Shown: positions 1-7,359 of the stretch, piece by piece
How the letters are laid out: each line of letters begins with the position of its first letter
Numbering within the stretch: the stretch's first letter is position 1
Origin: an uncultured Prevotella sp.
Lineage (GTDB): Bacteria > Bacteroidota > Bacteroidia > Bacteroidales > Bacteroidaceae
Direction of reading: 5' to 3'
DNA: 15,102 nucleotides
Assembly: GCA_937892695.1 (NCBI GenBank)
Contig: CALBJK010000248.1
Span: 1 to 15,102 of the forward strand
Made by a program: the position numbers and the translations under genes
Notes under the pieces: model-generated
Told to the model about the DNA's origin: nothing
The model's database searches: none
What the model saw: the letters and a program-made list of their open reading frames with translations, nothing else

Positions 1-218
1 CCGAGTTTAAGACCAACCTTCAGAGTATTTATCCCGTCAACGAAAACGAGTACCGCTTCTGCATTTTGCTGTTCCTTGACATTGCCCCGATAGATATCAG
101 CACACTACTGTGTCTGACAAAAAGTGGTGTTTCCATGTTTAAAAGACGACTTCATGACAGGATTTTCGGGAAAAACGGCAATCTTGACGAACTAAACGAG
201 CTGATAAAATCACTTTAG
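1..218 (+). CDS. C-terminal end of a Bacteroidota-type HTH regulator (partial)
   Basis: An open frame runs in from the left edge (first full codon at 3) and ends with TAG at 216-218, giving 71 residues. The order is a YPVNENEYRFCILLFL segment, then DIAPIDISTLLCLT, then SGVSMFKRRLHDRIFG, and a short acidic tail. This matches the C-terminal helix-turn-helix of the large Bacteroidota regulators that carry tetratricopeptide repeats and a membrane helix upstream, where the pattern is P-x-L-t-x-x-E-x-R-x-C-x-LL followed by a recognition helix with S-V-x-x-x-R-x-R-L. Such proteins often sit beside exported-protein loci they may control. The sensor part lies outside the window, so the ligand is unknown. 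The phased repeats and promoter just downstream make it a candidate regulator of the next genes, which is inference. Confidence 0.72.
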   Translation, partial: EFKTNLQSIYPVNENEYRFCILLFLDIAPIDISTLLCLTKSGVSMFKRRLHDRIFGKNGNLDELNELIKSL

Positions 219-254
219 TTATTATCGTGATATACAGTAACTTACACGGTTGAC

Positions 255-312
255 GTGAATTATCCGTGAACTTTCCTTTATGGAAATCTATCAAATGTGA
301 ACTTTCCGTGAA
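255..312 (+). repeat. Four phased GTGAA direct repeats, candidate operator
   Basis: GTGAA occurs at 255-259, 266-270, 297-301 and 308-312. The spacings are 11, 31 and 11 bp, so two pairs of half-sites sit 42 bp apart, about four helical turns. The 11-mer GTGAACTTTCC is repeated exactly at 266-276 and 297-307. The array lies just upstream of the promoter at 321-352. The arrangement is seen directly; its use as a binding site for the adjacent regulator or another activator is inference. Confidence 0.55.
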
Positions 313-320
313 CCAGAAAT

Positions 321-352
321 CTTGCTTTCTTTTGCTTTTGAATATAACTTTG
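321..352 (+). promoter_or_regulatory. Bacteroidota-type promoter for the 381 gene
   Basis: TAACTTTG at 345-352 fits the -7 consensus TAnnTTTG. CTTG at 321-324 is a weak -33 candidate with about 20 bp between the elements. The start codon of the next gene is 28 bp downstream, leaving a short leader. Confidence 0.65.
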
Positions 353-380
353 CAGCAATCAAATCAAAAGAAAGACGATT

Positions 381-734
381 ATGGTAAAATTTAGAATGTT
401 TACATTTGTACTGTTCCTTGGATCTTCAATACTAAATGCATCATCCACTGAACTGATGTATGATAAAAGCCAAAATAATGATGTTGCGCATCGTAATGTA
501 CGCTTTTATGCAGATGCAGATAAAAACAATGTCTGCATTACATCCGACACGTTAATATATGATGCAACAATAACTATAAAAGACCAATACGAATGTGTCA
601 TGTATAAAGGAGTAACCACATTAATGCCTCATCAGAACATCCTCTATGTTCCCGATGATGAAGTCGGAAACAAATACTACATAGAGCTGTCTTACGACAA
701 GATACGCCTGTTCGGATATTTTGAAGAACAGTAA
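381..734 (+). CDS. Small exported protein, DUF3244-like
   Basis: A 117-residue protein with a basic N-terminus and hydrophobic stretch (about residues 4-20, ending LNASS) typical of a Sec signal peptide. The rest alternates short beta-strand-like segments. A centre with NNVCITSDTLIYDATITIKD and the ending YYIELSYDKIRLFGYFE resemble DUF3244, small secreted all-beta proteins of Bacteroides and Prevotella with a terminal tyrosine-glycine-phenylalanine strand. No lipobox is visible. It has no known function. It is the first gene after the phased-repeat promoter and lies 24 bp ahead of the cysteine-motif protein gene, so the two are probably co-transcribed. The family match is by pattern only; the exported, beta-rich nature is surer than the family name. 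Confidence 0.7.
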   Translation: MVKFRMFTFVLFLGSSILNASSTELMYDKSQNNDVAHRNVRFYADADKNNVCITSDTLIYDATITIKDQYECVMYKGVTTLMPHQNILYVPDDEVGNKYYIELSYDKIRLFGYFEEQ

Positions 735-758
735 TTGTTTAATTTAACACTTAAAATT

Positions 759-1133
759 ATGAGAAAAGCTTTTTTATTCTTAGGATTGGCACTGGCAGGA
801 GTATTTTCCCCTCCAGCTTTTGGTCAAGAGCAAGGACAAGTGACCAAAACTACCGAAACCTACAAGGGGGAAAAAGCTGCTGAAAGCGGCGTAAATCCCT
901 GCTATGGCGAATGCATCAGAGTCTGTTTCGAAAGGACGACTGAAGTCAAGCCCAGCGGCTCACAAGCAACTCTCGTTACCGTAACAGAGAAGTACGACGG
1001 AGCGACCTATCAAGACTCTTACATTGTCGACAAACCTTTAGCTGTCGTGAATGCGGAACTTGCAGCCAAAACCTTAAAGCTGGCCGCAAAACACAAGAAT
1101 TACGAGGTAGTAACCAAGGAAAGTTATGAATAG
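759..1133 (+). CDS. Small exported protein with C-x3-C-x3-C motif, copy 1
   Basis: A 124-residue protein beginning MRKAFLFLGLALAGVFSPPAF, a clear Sec signal peptide, probably cleaved near FGQ (residues 21-23). The open frame extends upstream to a TTG at 735, but ATG 759 starts directly at the signal peptide and matches the start of the paralogue at 4553. The mature part has cysteines at 48, 52 and 56, spaced as on one helix face, then a conserved stretch TEKYDGATYQ and an IVDKPLAVVN segment. I do not recognise a named family. Its stop overlaps the start of the thioredoxin-like gene by 8 bp, so translation is probably coupled. The odd number of cysteines in the mature protein and the neighbouring CPRC protein suggest a thiol or metal role, which is inference. 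Confidence 0.8.
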   Translation: MRKAFLFLGLALAGVFSPPAFGQEQGQVTKTTETYKGEKAAESGVNPCYGECIRVCFERTTEVKPSGSQATLVTVTEKYDGATYQDSYIVDKPLAVVNAELAAKTLKLAAKHKNYEVVTKESYE

Positions 1134-2922
1134 GCTACTCCTTCTGGGAATTCTGTATCTCTTACCGATAATGTCTTTTGCATCAAACAACGACTCGCTG
1201 TTCGCGAAAGAAGTAATAGAAGGAGAACTACAGATACGCCAGAAACCAGGTACCGAGCCAAGACTGGCTCGGTATTTGGCTTCGGCCAAAGTAAAATCGG
1301 ATACGGTTTTCGCCCTACTATATGCTCCTAGCCACTGTCCGCGTTGCGAGACTGCCATACCTGCGATTTATGACGTTATGAAATCCATAGACTCGACAAA
1401 GCAAATGATTCTTATTACGGTGTACAGAGACTCTATAGCAGCCAAGAACTACAACATGGAGAATGGCTACAAAGCTGACGGATATGTGTACGATACGAAT
1501 GAAGAGTTCAGAAAAATCTTCAGCTTTAACATGAACGATATGTACGGCTTATTCACACTAAAAATAGTAAAATCGACAGGAGAATTGATAATAGGTGGCG
1601 ACGTGAACAACAACAGAGTACAAACCATACGTAATCTCATAAATTACACATCGCCAATGAAAAAGCATGTTTATGCATCAAGAAATAAAGAGGATGAAAA
1701 CTTCAAAATTCCTGCTCCGACATTTGAGATGTTATCAGAAAAAGGCAAAAAAAATTATATAGTTGAAACCCCAAAAGAAAATACGATATCATTTCCCAAA
1801 AGTGCTGTATCCTTTGAGAATGGAAAAATGTTCTTCTGTGACGAGCTATCATACGGTATTAAAGTATACGCTCAGAATAACGACAAACTCGTATATCAAA
1901 CATTTCTCCAAGCCGACAGTGTAGAAAAGACACACTTTGTAAAGCTGCCAGCCGATGTATACGCAGGAATGCTAAAGAGGAAATCCGTCTATTTCTTGCC
2001 CATTTCTTCACAGATGTCACCCGACGGTAAATGGATTGACATATCCTATTCTCTGCCCGACCTCAGCATGGAAAAAGACAAGAAAGGCAACATTAACATC
2101 ACCTATTATAATGCCCCTGCCATACTTAGGCGCAACAGTAAAAACTTCAGCAAAGGTCCGATGTCGGCATTCGATTTCAATCCGGAATTCGGAGATTTTG
2201 CCTACTTCCATTTCAAATATACTGACATGGGAGACAAAATCATATTTGCTTGCCAAAAATATATCTACCCTCTCAGCTGTCCGGAAAAATACTACCGAGG
2301 AATAGACGGCAAAGACCCCTTCCTCGACTCCTTTTACGGCAGTGACAATCCGTTTATGGCAGCGTTCGACACCAAGACAGGCAAACTATTATGCAGATTC
2401 GGACAACTCGACGAATATACCAGAAGAGCGAAACTCGGTTACTTCTTCGTAGCCCCTTTGTCTGCGGCAAACGGTAACGAACTTGCTTACACTGACAGCT
2501 ACTCGGGCAAAGTATTCATAACCACCACCGAGGATTTGACAAAAGCGAAGGAGAAATACAGTTTATATGAAATTGATTGGAAATCTTTTCCAGAGCCAGA
2601 CACAACGCTGTTTTACAAGAAAGAATATGCAAAGGCGTACAACCGTTTCCTCTATCGGAAAATTGAAAAGATGTCTGTGACAAAGGATTACATCTACTGC
2701 ATTGTTCGTTACGGAATGCCAAGGGTGGAAGACACAGACAAAAAGGACAATTATGTCTTTGCTGAAATAGACCGAAAGACCGGTCGTGTGAACCAATACA
2801 GGATTCCGAAAATAGCAGGAACACAAATCTACGATTACGGTCTGACACGCACAAGTCCGGACACATATCGGTCATTTTCATTAATAAAGGAAAAAGAAAA
2901 GCTGATTCTTAGGGTGTTTTGA
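1126..2922 (+). CDS. Periplasmic thioredoxin-like domain plus probable beta-propeller protein
   Basis: A 598-residue protein with a Sec signal peptide (about residues 1-20, ending SFAS) and no lipobox. Residues about 55-170 resemble a thioredoxin fold: a VFALLYAPSHCPRCE segment with the redox pair Cys71 and Cys74, followed by helices and strands of the expected order. From about residue 190 to the end the protein is rich in short beta strands and aromatic residues, with recurring patterns such as AAFDTKTGKLLCRFG and FAEIDRKTGRV, as in six-bladed propeller proteins of Bacteroidota. I infer a redox or thiol-binding module fused to a propeller that binds a partner. It starts inside the end of the cysteine-motif gene (8-bp overlap), so that small protein is the obvious candidate partner. 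A strong terminator follows. The thioredoxin part is fairly secure, the propeller part less so. Confidence 0.78.
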   Translation: MNRLLLLGILYLLPIMSFASNNDSLFAKEVIEGELQIRQKPGTEPRLARYLASAKVKSDTVFALLYAPSHCPRCETAIPAIYDVMKSIDSTKQMILITVYRDSIAAKNYNMENGYKADGYVYDTNEEFRKIFSFNMNDMYGLFTLKIVKSTGELIIGGDVNNNRVQTIRNLINYTSPMKKHVYASRNKEDENFKIPAPTFEMLSEKGKKNYIVETPKENTISFPKSAVSFENGKMFFCDELSYGIKVYAQNNDKLVYQTFLQADSVEKTHFVKLPADVYAGMLKRKSVYFLPISSQMSPDGKWIDISYSLPDLSMEKDKKGNINITYYNAPAILRRNSKNFSKGPMSAFDFNPEFGDFAYFHFKYTDMGDKIIFACQKYIYPLSCPEKYYRGIDGKDPFLDSFYGSDNPFMAAFDTKTGKLLCRFGQLDEYTRRAKLGYFFVAPLSAANGNELAYTDSYSGKVFITTTEDLTKAKEKYSLYEIDWKSFPEPDTTLFYKKEYAKAYNRFLYRKIEKMSVTKDYIYCIVRYGMPRVEDTDKKDNYVFAEIDRKTGRVNQYRIPKIAGTQIYDYGLTRTSPDTYRSFSLIKEKEKLILRVF

Positions 2923-2925
2923 ATG

Positions 2926-2968
2926 GAACTCCAATCTGTTGTTTGAGAAAGATTGGAGTTCGTTTTTT
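2926..2968 (+). terminator. Rho-independent terminator after the thioredoxin-propeller gene
   Basis: A perfect 12-bp stem pairs GAACTCCAATCT (2926-2937) with its reverse complement at 2950-2961, with a 12-nt loop and a run of T at 2963-2968. It begins 4 bp after the stop codon. Confidence 0.92.
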
Positions 2969-3089
2969 GTCGCATATCGGTTATTAAGGCCTAAGAAAAG
3001 GATATCATATAAATCGCTATAAAAACTAAAACGTTTATTAATTTTTAGTTAAATATTAAAATTCAAATACTATATTTAGTAAAAATAAC

Positions 3090-3097
3090 TATATTTG
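3090..3097 (+). promoter_or_regulatory. -7 box TATATTTG before the GLPGLI-like gene
   Basis: TATATTTG is a perfect match to TAnnTTTG and lies 26 bp ahead of the ATG at 3124. The upstream 100 bp is very AT-rich and I see no good TTTG -33 element. Together with the preceding terminator it marks a new transcription unit. Confidence 0.6.
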
Positions 3098-3123
3098 TAA
3101 TCTCGTTACCAAAAACAAAAATC

Positions 3124-3330
3124 ATGACGAAATCGCTGATACTTTTACTCGCTTATACTTTTATTCCTGCATTGGTTCTTGCAGGAACAAGAACCGACAC
3201 GGTTGTTCTGAAAGTGAAATATGCTGCGACATTCAAAACAACCATGGAAGACAAAGCGACAAGCAAAGACGAAAAGACTGAGTTCTGGAAAGACCAAGCA
3301 GGATTCACACCCGAAAAGCACTTGGCATGA
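3124..3330 (+). pseudogene. Truncated GLPGLI-like exported protein remnant
   Basis: The frame encodes only 68 residues: a signal peptide (about 1-20, ending LVLAG), then DTVVLKVKYAATFKTT and a lysine/aspartate-rich segment ending KTEFW. This resembles the first strands of GLPGLI proteins (TIGR01200), which are usually 200 residues or more and continue with an IGxxxSxFYS segment and the GLPGLI signature, neither of which is found here. In Bacteroidota such genes commonly sit directly ahead of a TonB-receptor-like gene with a carboxypeptidase-regulatory domain, as here, which supports the identification. The next gene is itself broken, so I read this one as truncated too. It could instead be a genuine small exported protein of unknown function. 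Confidence 0.5.
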
Positions 3331-3427
3331 ATATAGAAAGTTTTAAAAGCGAAACAGGATTAATACCTTGTTTTATAGAGTATTACTAATGTTCGGAAAT
3401 AAAGAATAGTTCTTTACAACTTAGCGC

Positions 3428-4523
3428 ATGAAAGCATGGTACGCTATCATAATATGTGTGGTGTTGTCGTTATCAGCAAAGAGCCAGACGTTTAGTGGAC
3501 AAGTTGTAGACATTACTACTTCAAAGCCACTTAAAGCAACAACTGTAATGTTTCTGGGTGACAGTGGCCGAGCTATGCTTTCTTTTACACGCACTAAAGA
3601 GAACGGTTCTTTCATCATTGTTACACCCGAAGGTAAGACCGCATACTTCATAATGTTTTCAAGACTCGGTTATGCAAAGGATACCATACCGACAAGCCGA
3701 TTTGTAAAAGGACAAACCATCTGGCTGCATCAACAGGCAGTAAAAATAAAAGAAATCAAGATTAAGGCACCGCAGATAACGCAAAAAGGTGACACGCTTA
3801 GCTATCTTGTAAGCAGTTTCCGGCAGAAACAGGACAGGTCGATTGCCGACGTGATAGCCAAGATGCCCGGACTGCAGGTGAACAAAGACGGAACGATAGA
3901 ATATCAAGGACGTAAAATCAACAAATTTTACATAGAAGGAATGGATTTGCTCGGAAGCAAATATTCGCAAGCTTCAGAAAATGCTGACATCGATGTCGGT
4001 TCAAAGATGCAAGGCGGTTTTAAGCCTGTTTCTGATGACAGGCTTATCGGTATGATGTTCGCACGTAAGATGCAGAGCATCTCAATGTACAAATACAACA
4101 ATTCGGAAAAAGACATTATTAAAGAAGTGGACGCCAACTCTTTATTCGACGACGGTGCACCTGTTGAAGCCGGGCTTTTAAGCAACATCCACATTGACGA
4201 ACCATCACGAACAACGCACAACGTTCAACGCCAAAGCTACGTTCGTTCACCCATTACGTCAATCTTTATTTTATGCCACGGTCATGGAAAATCAGCTGGA
4301 AAAACGAGATCTACCACAGTAATGAAAAGAATGTGTCATGCTGCTTTTTCTCCGATTTAGATGTGGCCTATCTCCAAAAGAATTACGAAATAGGACTTTC
4401 GCTGAACAATCTTTTAGGACAATCCGTTTAGAAACGTCACGAATAAGCACGACGACTCAACGATACATTGTGAGTCGTATCCGTCCACACGAAATAATGC
4501 TCAAAATATCATTCAGCATGTAG
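3428..4523 (+). pseudogene. Decayed TonB-dependent-receptor-like gene
   Basis: The first frame (310 codons, 3428-4360) has a signal peptide, a carboxypeptidase-regulatory-like domain (about residues 21-105), and the block KGDTLSYLVSSF, QDRSIADVIAKMPG, INKFYIEGMDLLG (about 120-177). That block is characteristic of the GLPGLI-associated receptor family, whose members are usually near 900 residues. After residue about 185 the order breaks: family blocks such as IGMMFARKMQSISMYKYNN (207-225) follow too soon, implying an internal deletion. From about 4240 the family-like reading moves to another frame, with HYVNLYFMPRSWKISW and YEIGLSLNNLLGQ, ending at a stop at 4429. The last strand SRIRPHEIMLKISFSM with its final TAG at 4521 lies in a third frame. 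This looks like at least two large deletions plus frameshifts, so the product cannot be a working transporter. Confidence 0.78.
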
Positions 4524-4552
4524 TTAAAATGTCTAACTTAATACATAAGATT

Positions 4553-4897
4553 ATGAGAAAATTATTATTGGTATTGGGAGTAGTTCTTTCAGGAGCGTAC
4601 TGCTCAACAGCGTTAGGTCAGGTAAAAACGATTAAAATAACCGAGACCTACTACGGCAACAAAGTTGACACAAGCAAAGTCAACAAATGTTCTGGCGAAT
4701 GCGTCAAAGTCTGTTTCAAAAAGATAATGGAACTCAAGCCAAGAGGAACACAATCAACTCTTGTCGACTTAACAGAACAATACGACGGCGCGACCTATCA
4801 AGAGTCGCATATTGTCGACAAACCTTTAGCTGTCGTGAATGAAGAACTCAAAGCAAGAACTTTAAAACTATCTGCCAGACATAAAATAGAAAAATAA
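4553..4897 (+). CDS. Small exported protein with C-x3-C-x3-C motif, copy 2
   Basis: A 114-residue paralogue of the protein at 759-1133. It has a signal peptide (residues about 1-22, ending ALGQ), cysteines at 46, 50 and 54, then TEQYDGATYQ and an IVDKPLAVVN segment like copy 1. The C-terminal tail is shorter than in copy 1. ATG 4553 is preferred over ATG 4529 because the signal peptide begins there and the position matches copy 1. A 31-bp stretch (4811-4841) is identical to 1023-1053, so the duplication is fairly recent or the segment is under strong constraint. It follows the receptor pseudogene by 29 bp and has no thioredoxin-like gene after it; the next gene is convergent. No promoter of its own is evident. 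Function unknown. Confidence 0.78.
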   Translation: MRKLLLVLGVVLSGAYCSTALGQVKTIKITETYYGNKVDTSKVNKCSGECVKVCFKKIMELKPRGTQSTLVDLTEQYDGATYQESHIVDKPLAVVNEELKARTLKLSARHKIEK

Positions 4898-4912
4898 ATT
4901 CACCACGCACAT

Positions 4913-5602
4913 TCACTTGCAGGCCTGACTGAGATTCTGGAGAGCCGGAACGATTATCATGCCACGTTTTTTCTCTATCAAGCCATCTGACGCAAACTGC
5001 TTCAATGCCGCTGACACTTCCTGACAGTTGGCATTGATCTGCAACGCCAGACATTCGACAGTCATACGTATCGTCTTCGCACCGACTGGACGGAAGCAGT
5101 GGGTCTCAATGAAGCGGACAATACGCTGGCGCGTATCTGTCGGAGCCGGATGCCACAACCGGGCAGACAACCGCTGCGCACGGGTAGTGACGGCATTCAT
5201 AAGATTGAGGCGGAAAATGGTGTATTCGTCGGTAAGCCTCATCACAGCCTGTTTGTCGATAGTGAAAAAGTCGCATCGTCCCTGCGTGACAAATGTGCGA
5301 GTGTAACGTTGGGTAAGTCCGAAAAGACATTCGGGTTGAAGCATGTCCGGAGCTGACAGCTCTTCCTCGAAGGAATAGCTATGGTCGGCTGAAGAAGTAC
5401 AAACCGTCAGCCGACCCTTCAGAAGAAAATAAAGCACGTGACACGACATACCCTCTCTTACAACAACCTTGTTTGTAGAGTAACGTTCGAAACCGAACTT
5501 GACATGAGCCACAACCTCTTCTATATCGCTACGGTTCATTCCCTGAAACAACGGCAGCCCGAGCAGGTTGTCATAAATGAAGAATGCCTTGGTGTTCTTC
5601 AT
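4913..5602 (-). CDS. Crp/Fnr-family transcriptional regulator
   Basis: A 229-residue protein. Residues about 15-125 form a cyclic-nucleotide-binding-like beta-roll (PLFQGMNRSDIEEVV, then VVVREGMSCHVLYFLLKGRLTV). A long helix follows (about 125-150) and then a C-terminal winged helix (about 155-220) with QEVSAALKQFASDGLIEKKRGMIIV as recognition helix and wing. No Fnr-type N-terminal cysteine cluster is present, so an oxygen-sensing iron-sulfur cluster is unlikely. The ligand is unknown; the residues expected for cAMP binding are not clearly kept. It is the last gene of the minus-strand operon, starting 1 bp after the apbE stop. It is convergent with the copy-2 gene and separated from it by 15 bp without a clear terminator. 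Confidence 0.88.
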   Translation of the reverse strand: MKNTKAFFIYDNLLGLPLFQGMNRSDIEEVVAHVKFGFERYSTNKVVVREGMSCHVLYFLLKGRLTVCTSSADHSYSFEEELSAPDMLQPECLFGLTQRYTRTFVTQGRCDFFTIDKQAVMRLTDEYTIFRLNLMNAVTTRAQRLSARLWHPAPTDTRQRIVRFIETHCFRPVGAKTIRMTVECLALQINANCQEVSAALKQFASDGLIEKKRGMIIVPALQNLSQACK

Positions 5603-5603
5603 T

Positions 5604-6629
5604 TTATTTTGTAATCTTACCTTTCAAAGAAGGCGAGTACCAGACTCGGTACTTACCGTCATGACCCGAATATATGAAGTAGGCCATAAGCTCGGGATGA
5701 CGTGACAGCACCGCCTTGGCCTTGTCCACTCCCATAACCATAAACGACGTAGCGTAAGCATCGGCCGTGGCACAATCGGGAGCCAGAACCGTTGCCGACA
5801 GCAAACTGTGCTGGACAGGATAGCCAGTATGGGGGTCGACAGTATGGGCATATTTCTTACCGCCTTTATAATAGAAATTGCGATAATTGCCACTTGTGGC
5901 CATCGCAACGTCTGTCACGTTGAGAACGGTCTGCAGTTCCTCGTTGGTATTCAGAGAATCGTCGACGGGTTTGGTAACGCCTATTTTCCATGGCAAACGC
6001 CGTTCGCTTATACCACGGCAAACAATTTCGCCTCCAATTTCGACCATATAATTATGTATGCCTTTGCTTTCGAGAAAGCGGGCTACTACGTCGCTACCGT
6101 AACCTTTGGCTATCGCACTACAATCAAGCATCACACGCTGGTCTGACTTGACCACTTTCCCGTTCCTAAGACTCACTTTCCGATAGCCTACGAATCTGCG
6201 TAGGCTGTCTACGGTGTGAGCCGTAGGCCGTGCACCACTCTTAAAGCCGAAGCCCCACAAATTGACAAGCGGAGCGACGGTTATGTCAAAAGCACCTCCC
6301 GTCTCGCCTGAAACTTTTTCGGCTAGGTTGAAGACATGTGCGAACATGTTGTTGACACGTACATTCTCGTTACGGTTGACACGGGAAATAACCGACCGGG
6401 GATTGAACATCGACAAAGCATCGTCTACCTTTGCCAGTTCTGACAGGATTTCTCCGTTCAAGTCACGGTCGCTCTGGTAGGTGATCTTGTACACCGTACC
6501 GAACACCGAACCGTGATTGTGCTGATAGGGTGTGTCGTGCTGGTTCAAAGCAACATAAACAGTCCCTGCAATAAGAAATAAAAGGAAAGGCAGCTGTACG
6601 AACAGCAGCCTGCGTCTCTTCTTGTCCAT
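5604..6629 (-). CDS. apbE: FAD:protein FMN transferase (ApbE family)
   Basis: A 341-residue ApbE protein. The enzyme attaches FMN from FAD to threonine or serine of flavoproteins such as NqrB, NqrC, RnfD and RnfG. It has an N-terminal hydrophobic anchor (about 8-28, no lipobox cysteine), then GGAFDITVAPLVNLWGFG (111-128), SAIAKGYG (171-178), EIGGE (197-201), ATSGNYRNF (244-252), HTVDPHTGYPV (262-272) and DCATADAYATS (285-295), the last containing metal-binding acidic and threonine residues. The length is normal. It acts on the periplasmic side, held by the N-terminal helix. It lies 22 bp after the DUF6048 gene and 1 bp before the Crp-like gene. Confidence 0.95.
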   Translation of the reverse strand: MDKKRRRLLFVQLPFLLFLIAGTVYVALNQHDTPYQHNHGSVFGTVYKITYQSDRDLNGEILSELAKVDDALSMFNPRSVISRVNRNENVRVNNMFAHVFNLAEKVSGETGGAFDITVAPLVNLWGFGFKSGARPTAHTVDSLRRFVGYRKVSLRNGKVVKSDQRVMLDCSAIAKGYGSDVVARFLESKGIHNYMVEIGGEIVCRGISERRLPWKIGVTKPVDDSLNTNEELQTVLNVTDVAMATSGNYRNFYYKGGKKYAHTVDPHTGYPVQHSLLSATVLAPDCATADAYATSFMVMGVDKAKAVLSRHPELMAYFIYSGHDGKYRVWYSPSLKGKITK

Positions 6630-6651
6630 GACAATATTGATTGTAAAAATA

Positions 6652-7359
6652 TTAGAGTTCTAAAATTACATTGAATGTACCTCCCAATCGTGTAGCCCCT
6701 TGCTTGCCATAACCTGGCACATACCATGTGTTGCCGACAGTTCCGTCATTGTGGGCTACACGGAAACGGTATCTGAAACTCCACCCCAACCGGAATGGTC
6801 CCCAAATCTTGGCGTCGACACCGAACACTCCTTCCAGCCAATGATAGTTACACTTGACATCCTCTGCGCGATAATCTACCTTATCGCCCCAGACGGGGTC
6901 GGTCACGTCCGTACCGTAAACGTCAAACTTGTAGTAGGTCAAAGCATAACGGAAACCAGCGTAAAGGCGGTATATATCGTGCTTGTTTTTCAGAATATTG
7001 AAATCCATTCCTAACTTGCCGTATGGGGCACCCGTCTTGTATCCGACTTTGGTGGTCACGTCGAAGGCATCGGCCCTGCCGTATCCTATTTCGACCACGG
7101 GGAAGTACTTGTCACGCAGATTCACGCGCAAAGCAGCCTCGTACTGGCCATAATCACTTATGGCCAGCTGTCCCAGACCGATAGCATCTACCGAAACGGC
7201 CACGTTTCGGAAAAGCGGAATGGTATCGGTCTCGGCTTTATCTTGTTCGCGCGAATCGGCCGAAGCCGAAACAGCGGATGCAAGCAACAAGCTAATCGCC
7301 GCTGCCCTTGAAATAAATGAGGAAATTCGGTTTGACAACATCGAATGTAACTTGTTCAT
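6652..7359 (-). CDS. DUF6048-like outer-membrane-type protein
   Basis: A 235-residue protein with a signal peptide extending to about residue 34 (hydrophobic AAAISLLLASAVSASA). The remainder consists of alternating amphipathic strands with many aromatic residues and ends in TFNVILEL, typical of an outer-membrane beta-barrel of about eight to ten strands. The sequence (VSVDAIGLGQLAISDYGQYEAALRVN, YRLYAGFRY, WLEGVFGVDAKIWGPFRLGWSFRYRFR) fits the Bacteroidota family DUF6048, which is usually next to DUF6452 as here. Its start lies inside the DUF6452 gene (68-bp overlap); an internal ATG six codons later would still overlap. Function unknown; a joint role in the envelope with the lipoprotein is inferred from the conserved pairing. 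Confidence 0.8.
   Translation of the reverse strand: MNKLHSMLSNRISSFISRAAAISLLLASAVSASADSREQDKAETDTIPLFRNVAVSVDAIGLGQLAISDYGQYEAALRVNLRDKYFPVVEIGYGRADAFDVTTKVGYKTGAPYGKLGMDFNILKNKHDIYRLYAGFRYALTYYKFDVYGTDVTDPVWGDKVDYRAEDVKCNYHWLEGVFGVDAKIWGPFRLGWSFRYRFRVAHNDGTVGNTWYVPGYGKQGATRLGGTFNVILEL

Noticed and set aside
759..1133. NVEALA-type or ribosomally made natural-product precursor
   Set aside because: The protein has a Sec signal peptide and a long conserved C-terminal domain, and no modifying enzyme gene such as a radical SAM or cyclase is nearby.
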